Made by a program: the position numbers and the translations under genes. Shown here piece by piece: positions 5,986 to 8,465 of a stretch of DNA of 8,465 nt. The first letter of the stretch is position 1; each line of letters starts with the position of its first letter. Source of the stretch: Elusimicrobiota bacterium (GTDB taxonomy: Bacteria; Elusimicrobiota; Elusimicrobia; UBA1565; UBA9628); contig JAQUNT010000074.1 in NCBI GenBank assembly GCA_028717525.1, positions 1 through 8,465 of the forward strand. The letters are read 5' to 3'. The notes below the pieces were generated by a model that was not told where the DNA came from, ran no database searches, and worked only from the letters and a program-made list of their open reading frames with translations.

Positions 5986-7983
5986 ATGCGCTATGCGAGA
6001 TCCCCGCTGTGTCTGGCCTTCGCGGCCGCCGCCGTCCTGGGCGCGGCGGCGCGCGCGCAGCCGCCGGCCATGGACCAGCTGCTCTCCTACGACCTCAGCG
6101 AGCTGATGAAGGTGGAGGTGGTGACCGCCTCCAAGGAGCGCCAGCCGGCCAGCGAGGCCCCGGCCACGGTGCGGGTCATCACTGCCGAGCAGATCCAGGA
6201 GCGGGGCTATCAGACTTTGGAGGAGGCCCTCGCCAGCCTGCCCGGCTTCCAGTTTCGGGACATCTCCGGCTTCAACAGCTACGTCTTTCTGCGCGGCCTG
6301 CCCAACCAGAACAACCTGATCCTGGTCCTGATCGACGGGGTGCAGATCAACGAGCTCAACTCCGGCGGCTTCTACGCCGGCGCGCAGTACAACCTGGCCA
6401 ACGTCAAGCGCATCGAAGTGCTCTACGGCCCGGCCTCGGCCCTCTACGGCACCAACGCGATCTCCGGGGTGGTCAACATCATCACCAACGACCCCCAAGA
6501 CATCCAGGGGGCAGGCGCCAGAGCCCTGGGAGGCACCTTCAACACCCGGGCCATCGACCTGCGCTACGGCTATCAGGACGAGGCCGGCCGCTACGGGGTG
6601 AGTTTCGCGGGCCTGCTGAGGGACACGGACAAGGCGGACCTGCGCGGCACCAAGGGCGACAATAACTGGTCGTCGAGCATGAAGAATTTTGAGAAGGACG
6701 GTTCCTTCGACGGCAAGCTGGCCTACAAGGGCTTGACCTTGGGGGTCGTGGTGCAGGACAAGCAGTCCTCCATGGCCACCAACGAGAAGACCACCGGATC
6801 CACGCTCCTGGATTCCGACACGAATTGGCACATCCGCTTCGTCAATACCTACATCAAGTACCTCTACAACCGGGACCCCTCCTGGTCCTTGGACTCCCGG
6901 CTCTACTACCGGAACAGCACGGTGCTCCGCGATACGGTCATCATGATCCACAACACGGCGGGCCCGACGGGGGGCCAGTTGGGCCAATACCGGCCCAACG
7001 ACCTGGTCGGCCTTGAGAACCGGCTGTCCTGGAAGCCCCGCGAGCGCCTGGAGCTCATCGCGGGCGCGGTGGTGGAGTACGAGAGCCTGGCCGAGTCCCT
7101 CTCCGGCGCCTACAGCGGGGATCCGCTGGTGCGGCCCCCGGCTCCGCCGACCCCCAAGATGCTGTCCAACGAGCTCCTGAGCCTCTACGCCCAGGGCCGC
7201 TACGAACTCCTGGCGGGCCTCCAGCTCCATGGGGGGGTCCGGTACGACAACAGCAGCTACTACGGCAACGTGGCCACTCCCCGCGCGGCGCTCGTGTACA
7301 ACCAGGACAAGCTTACGCTCAAGCTGCTCTACGGCGAGGGCTTCCGGGCCCCGCGCCCGTGGGACCGCACCTACGGCTCCGGCAACCTGGACCTCAAGCC
7401 GGAGAAGATGCGCTCCGGCGAGCTCTCCGGGACTTACGCCTTGACCGGCAATCTCATGGCGGACCTGTCTTTGTACCAGAACAAGCTGGACGGGCTGCTC
7501 ACCTTGGACACGGTCAACAACCGCTACGTCAACACCGGCGACATCCAGACCCGGGGTCTGGAGGCGCGCGTCGAGTTCGCCCAGGGCCGGTTCAAGAGCT
7601 ACCTGAACTACGCCTACCAGGACTCGCAGGGCTCCGGCATCAGCGTGGCGGAGATCTCCCGGAACACCGCGGGCGCGGGCGCCTTGTACGCTTTCGGCAA
7701 GCACGTCAAGCTCGACCTCTGCGGCCGCTACCTGGGCCCCAGGAAGAACCCCAAGGTGATCTCGGCCAGCGGCAAGGATTCCGTGGACGGAACCGTGGTG
7801 GCCGACGCCACGCTCTCCTTGGTGGAGCTGCGCAACGTGGACGTCCGGTTCATCGTGAAGAACCTGTTCGACCAGTACTACTACCACACCTCCAACCGCG
7901 ACCCGGAGCGCTACCGGCAGGCGTCCCGGCAGCTCCTGGTCCAGCTGGGCTACTCCTTCGGCTTCCCGAACCGGGCCAAGTAG
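5986..7983 (+). CDS. TonB-dependent outer-membrane receptor
   Basis: A 665-residue receptor for active uptake of a scarce ligand across the outer membrane, powered by TonB-ExbBD. Residues 1-24 form a signal peptide (cut after AARA). A segment VEVVTASK at 43-50 is a candidate TonB box. The plug domain spans about 55-168, with PATVRVITAEQI at 59-70, SLPGF at 84-88, FLRGLPNQNN at 101-110, LIDGVQIN at 115-122 and RIEVLYGPASALYGTNAISG at 142-161, all typical. The rest is barrel, including GEGFRAP and NLDLKPE near 450-473. The chain ends with a beta-signal-like GYSFGF followed by five extra residues (PNRAK). AGAGGAA at 5974-5980 overlaps the previous stop and lies 5 nt before the ATG. The receptor is the last gene of the operon. 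The ligand cannot be read from the sequence. TonB receptors are often found beside YfiR-family genes, and the pairing here may couple ligand uptake to signalling (inference). Confidence 0.93.
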   Translation: MRYARSPLCLAFAAAAVLGAAARAQPPAMDQLLSYDLSELMKVEVVTASKERQPASEAPATVRVITAEQIQERGYQTLEEALASLPGFQFRDISGFNSYVFLRGLPNQNNLILVLIDGVQINELNSGGFYAGAQYNLANVKRIEVLYGPASALYGTNAISGVVNIITNDPQDIQGAGARALGGTFNTRAIDLRYGYQDEAGRYGVSFAGLLRDTDKADLRGTKGDNNWSSSMKNFEKDGSFDGKLAYKGLTLGVVVQDKQSSMATNEKTTGSTLLDSDTNWHIRFVNTYIKYLYNRDPSWSLDSRLYYRNSTVLRDTVIMIHNTAGPTGGQLGQYRPNDLVGLENRLSWKPRERLELIAGAVVEYESLAESLSGAYSGDPLVRPPAPPTPKMLSNELLSLYAQGRYELLAGLQLHGGVRYDNSSYYGNVATPRAALVYNQDKLTLKLLYGEGFRAPRPWDRTYGSGNLDLKPEKMRSGELSGTYALTGNLMADLSLYQNKLDGLLTLDTVNNRYVNTGDIQTRGLEARVEFAQGRFKSYLNYAYQDSQGSGISVAEISRNTAGAGALYAFGKHVKLDLCGRYLGPRKNPKVISASGKDSVDGTVVADATLSLVELRNVDVRFIVKNLFDQYYYHTSNRDPERYRQASRQLLVQLGYSFGFPNRAK

Positions 7984-8000
7984 GCCGGGCGTCGCGCGGC

Positions 8001-8017
8001 GGCCCCGACGGGCTTTT
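8001..8017 (+). terminator. Weak terminator-like hairpin after the TonB receptor gene
   Basis: GCCC (8002-8005) can pair with GGGC (8010-8013) around a CGAC loop. One extra G-U pair is possible, and TTTT follows (8014-8017). The stem is short for an intrinsic terminator, but it sits 18 nt past the operon's last stop codon. It directly abuts the extended -10 box of the next gene, so termination and initiation signals are packed together. Confidence 0.35.
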
Positions 8018-8025
8018 GCTATCAT
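8017..8025 (+). promoter_or_regulatory. Extended -10 promoter element of the ATP-grasp gene
   Basis: TGCTATCAT reads as TG, one base, then TATCAT (five of six bases of TATAAT). No clear -35 is seen in the GC-rich upstream stretch. The ATG lies 8 nt further on with no Shine-Dalgarno, which fits a leaderless transcript. GCTATCATAGC (8018-8028) is also a perfect 5-bp dyad around one central base, so an operator is possible. Confidence 0.5.
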
Positions 8026-8033
8026 AGCTCCCC

Positions 8034-8465
8034 ATGAACGTCCTCCTGCTCTCCCCGCACTTTCCGCAGAACTTCCAGGCCTTCACCTTCGCTTTGCGGG
8101 AGGCCGGCGCCCAGGTCCTGGGCATCGGCGACGCCCCGGAAAGCGAGCTGGGCGGCGAGCTGCGCTCGGCCCTGGCCGAGTACTGCCACGTCCCCAACAT
8201 GGCCGACTACGACAGCCTCTACCGCGCGGCGGCCTGGCTCATCTCCCGCCGCGGCCGCATCGACCGCATCGACTCCCACGCCGAGCACTGGCTGGGCCTG
8301 GAGGCGCAGCTGCGCCAGGACTACGGCATCTTCGGGCAGAAGCCCTCGGACCTGGACTTCAACCGCCGCAAGTCCGGCATGAAGGAGATCTTCCGGCAGG
8401 CCGGCGTGCCCGTGGCGCCCGGCGAGCGGGTGACCTCCGCGGAGCAGATCCGCGCCTTCGTGGAG
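8034..8465 (+). CDS. ATP-grasp family protein (partial, C-terminus off window)
   Basis: The first 144 residues are visible; the gene leaves the window at the right edge. It begins MNVLLLSPHFPQNF, followed by AGAQVLGIGD at 24-33, the N-terminal nucleotide-fold pattern of carbamoyl-phosphate-synthase-like ATP-grasp enzymes. IDRIDSHAEHWL, a polar RKSGMKEIF segment and AGVPVAPGERV near the cut end match the linker into the ATP-binding domain, where the ADP-forming ligase chemistry would take place. The catalytic part is outside the window, so the substrate is unknown. Family members join a carboxylate to an amine or similar nucleophile using ATP. There is no ribosome binding site, and the start follows the -10-like box by 8 nt. 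It is probably a separate transcription unit from the signalling operon. Confidence 0.75.
   Translation, partial: MNVLLLSPHFPQNFQAFTFALREAGAQVLGIGDAPESELGGELRSALAEYCHVPNMADYDSLYRAAAWLISRRGRIDRIDSHAEHWLGLEAQLRQDYGIFGQKPSDLDFNRRKSGMKEIFRQAGVPVAPGERVTSAEQIRAFVE

Noticed and set aside
5761..8025. A 754-codon open frame on the minus strand opposite the TonB receptor
   Set aside because: Same reasoning: low-complexity shadow composition, no motif, and it spans the boundary of two well-supported plus-strand genes.
1..8465. Mobile element, CRISPR array, toxin-antitoxin pair or RNA gene
   Set aside because: No terminal inverted repeats, transposase motifs, regular spaced repeats or tRNA/rRNA-like segments were seen; genes fill nearly all of the window.

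Overview
The window looks like chromosomal DNA from a high-GC, diderm (Gram-negative-type) bacterium. It encodes an OmpA-type outer-membrane protein with a peptidoglycan-binding domain, a TonB-dependent receptor and a periplasmic YfiR-family protein. All of these need an outer membrane. Nothing in the sequence fixes the phylum. There is no sign of a mobile element, CRISPR array, tRNA or rRNA.

Layout. Positions 1-260 (minus strand) hold the start of a membrane-bound 4Fe-4S protein of the NapH/NosR/CcoG type, cut by the window edge. A GC-rich hairpin (278-301) separates it from an OmpA-family gene (329-1345, minus). A short divergent promoter region (1346-1450) follows. A tight plus-strand operon then runs from 1451 to 7983: a soluble receiver-histidine kinase, a YfiR/DUF4154 periplasmic protein, a membrane hybrid kinase (apparent CHASE8 sensor, HAMP, kinase, two receivers), a DivK-like single-domain receiver, and a TonB-dependent receptor. 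Neighbouring genes overlap by 20, 17 and 4 nt, and the last gap is only 10 nt. After a weak terminator-like hairpin, a new unit starts at 8034 with an ATP-grasp protein cut by the right edge.

How the genes may work together (inference). In Pseudomonas, YfiR is a periplasmic inhibitor of YfiN, an inner-membrane protein with a CHASE8-type periplasmic domain and a diguanylate cyclase output, and the OmpA-like lipoprotein YfiB relieves the inhibition. Here a YfiR homologue sits directly before a kinase whose sensor half resembles YfiN, but the output is a histidine kinase plus receivers. An OmpA-domain protein lies divergently next door and a TonB-dependent receptor ends the operon. This suggests an envelope-sensing phosphorelay built from a YfiR-type periplasmic switch. 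The window holds two kinases and four receiver domains, but no HPt domain, no DNA-binding output and no GGDEF/EAL domain, so the final output must lie elsewhere.

The starts of the kinase operon and of the ATP-grasp gene share an 11-nt element (TGCTACTATAG and TGCTATCATAG) 6 nt before the ATG. It reads as an extended -10 box of leaderless transcripts, or alternatively as a small dyad operator.
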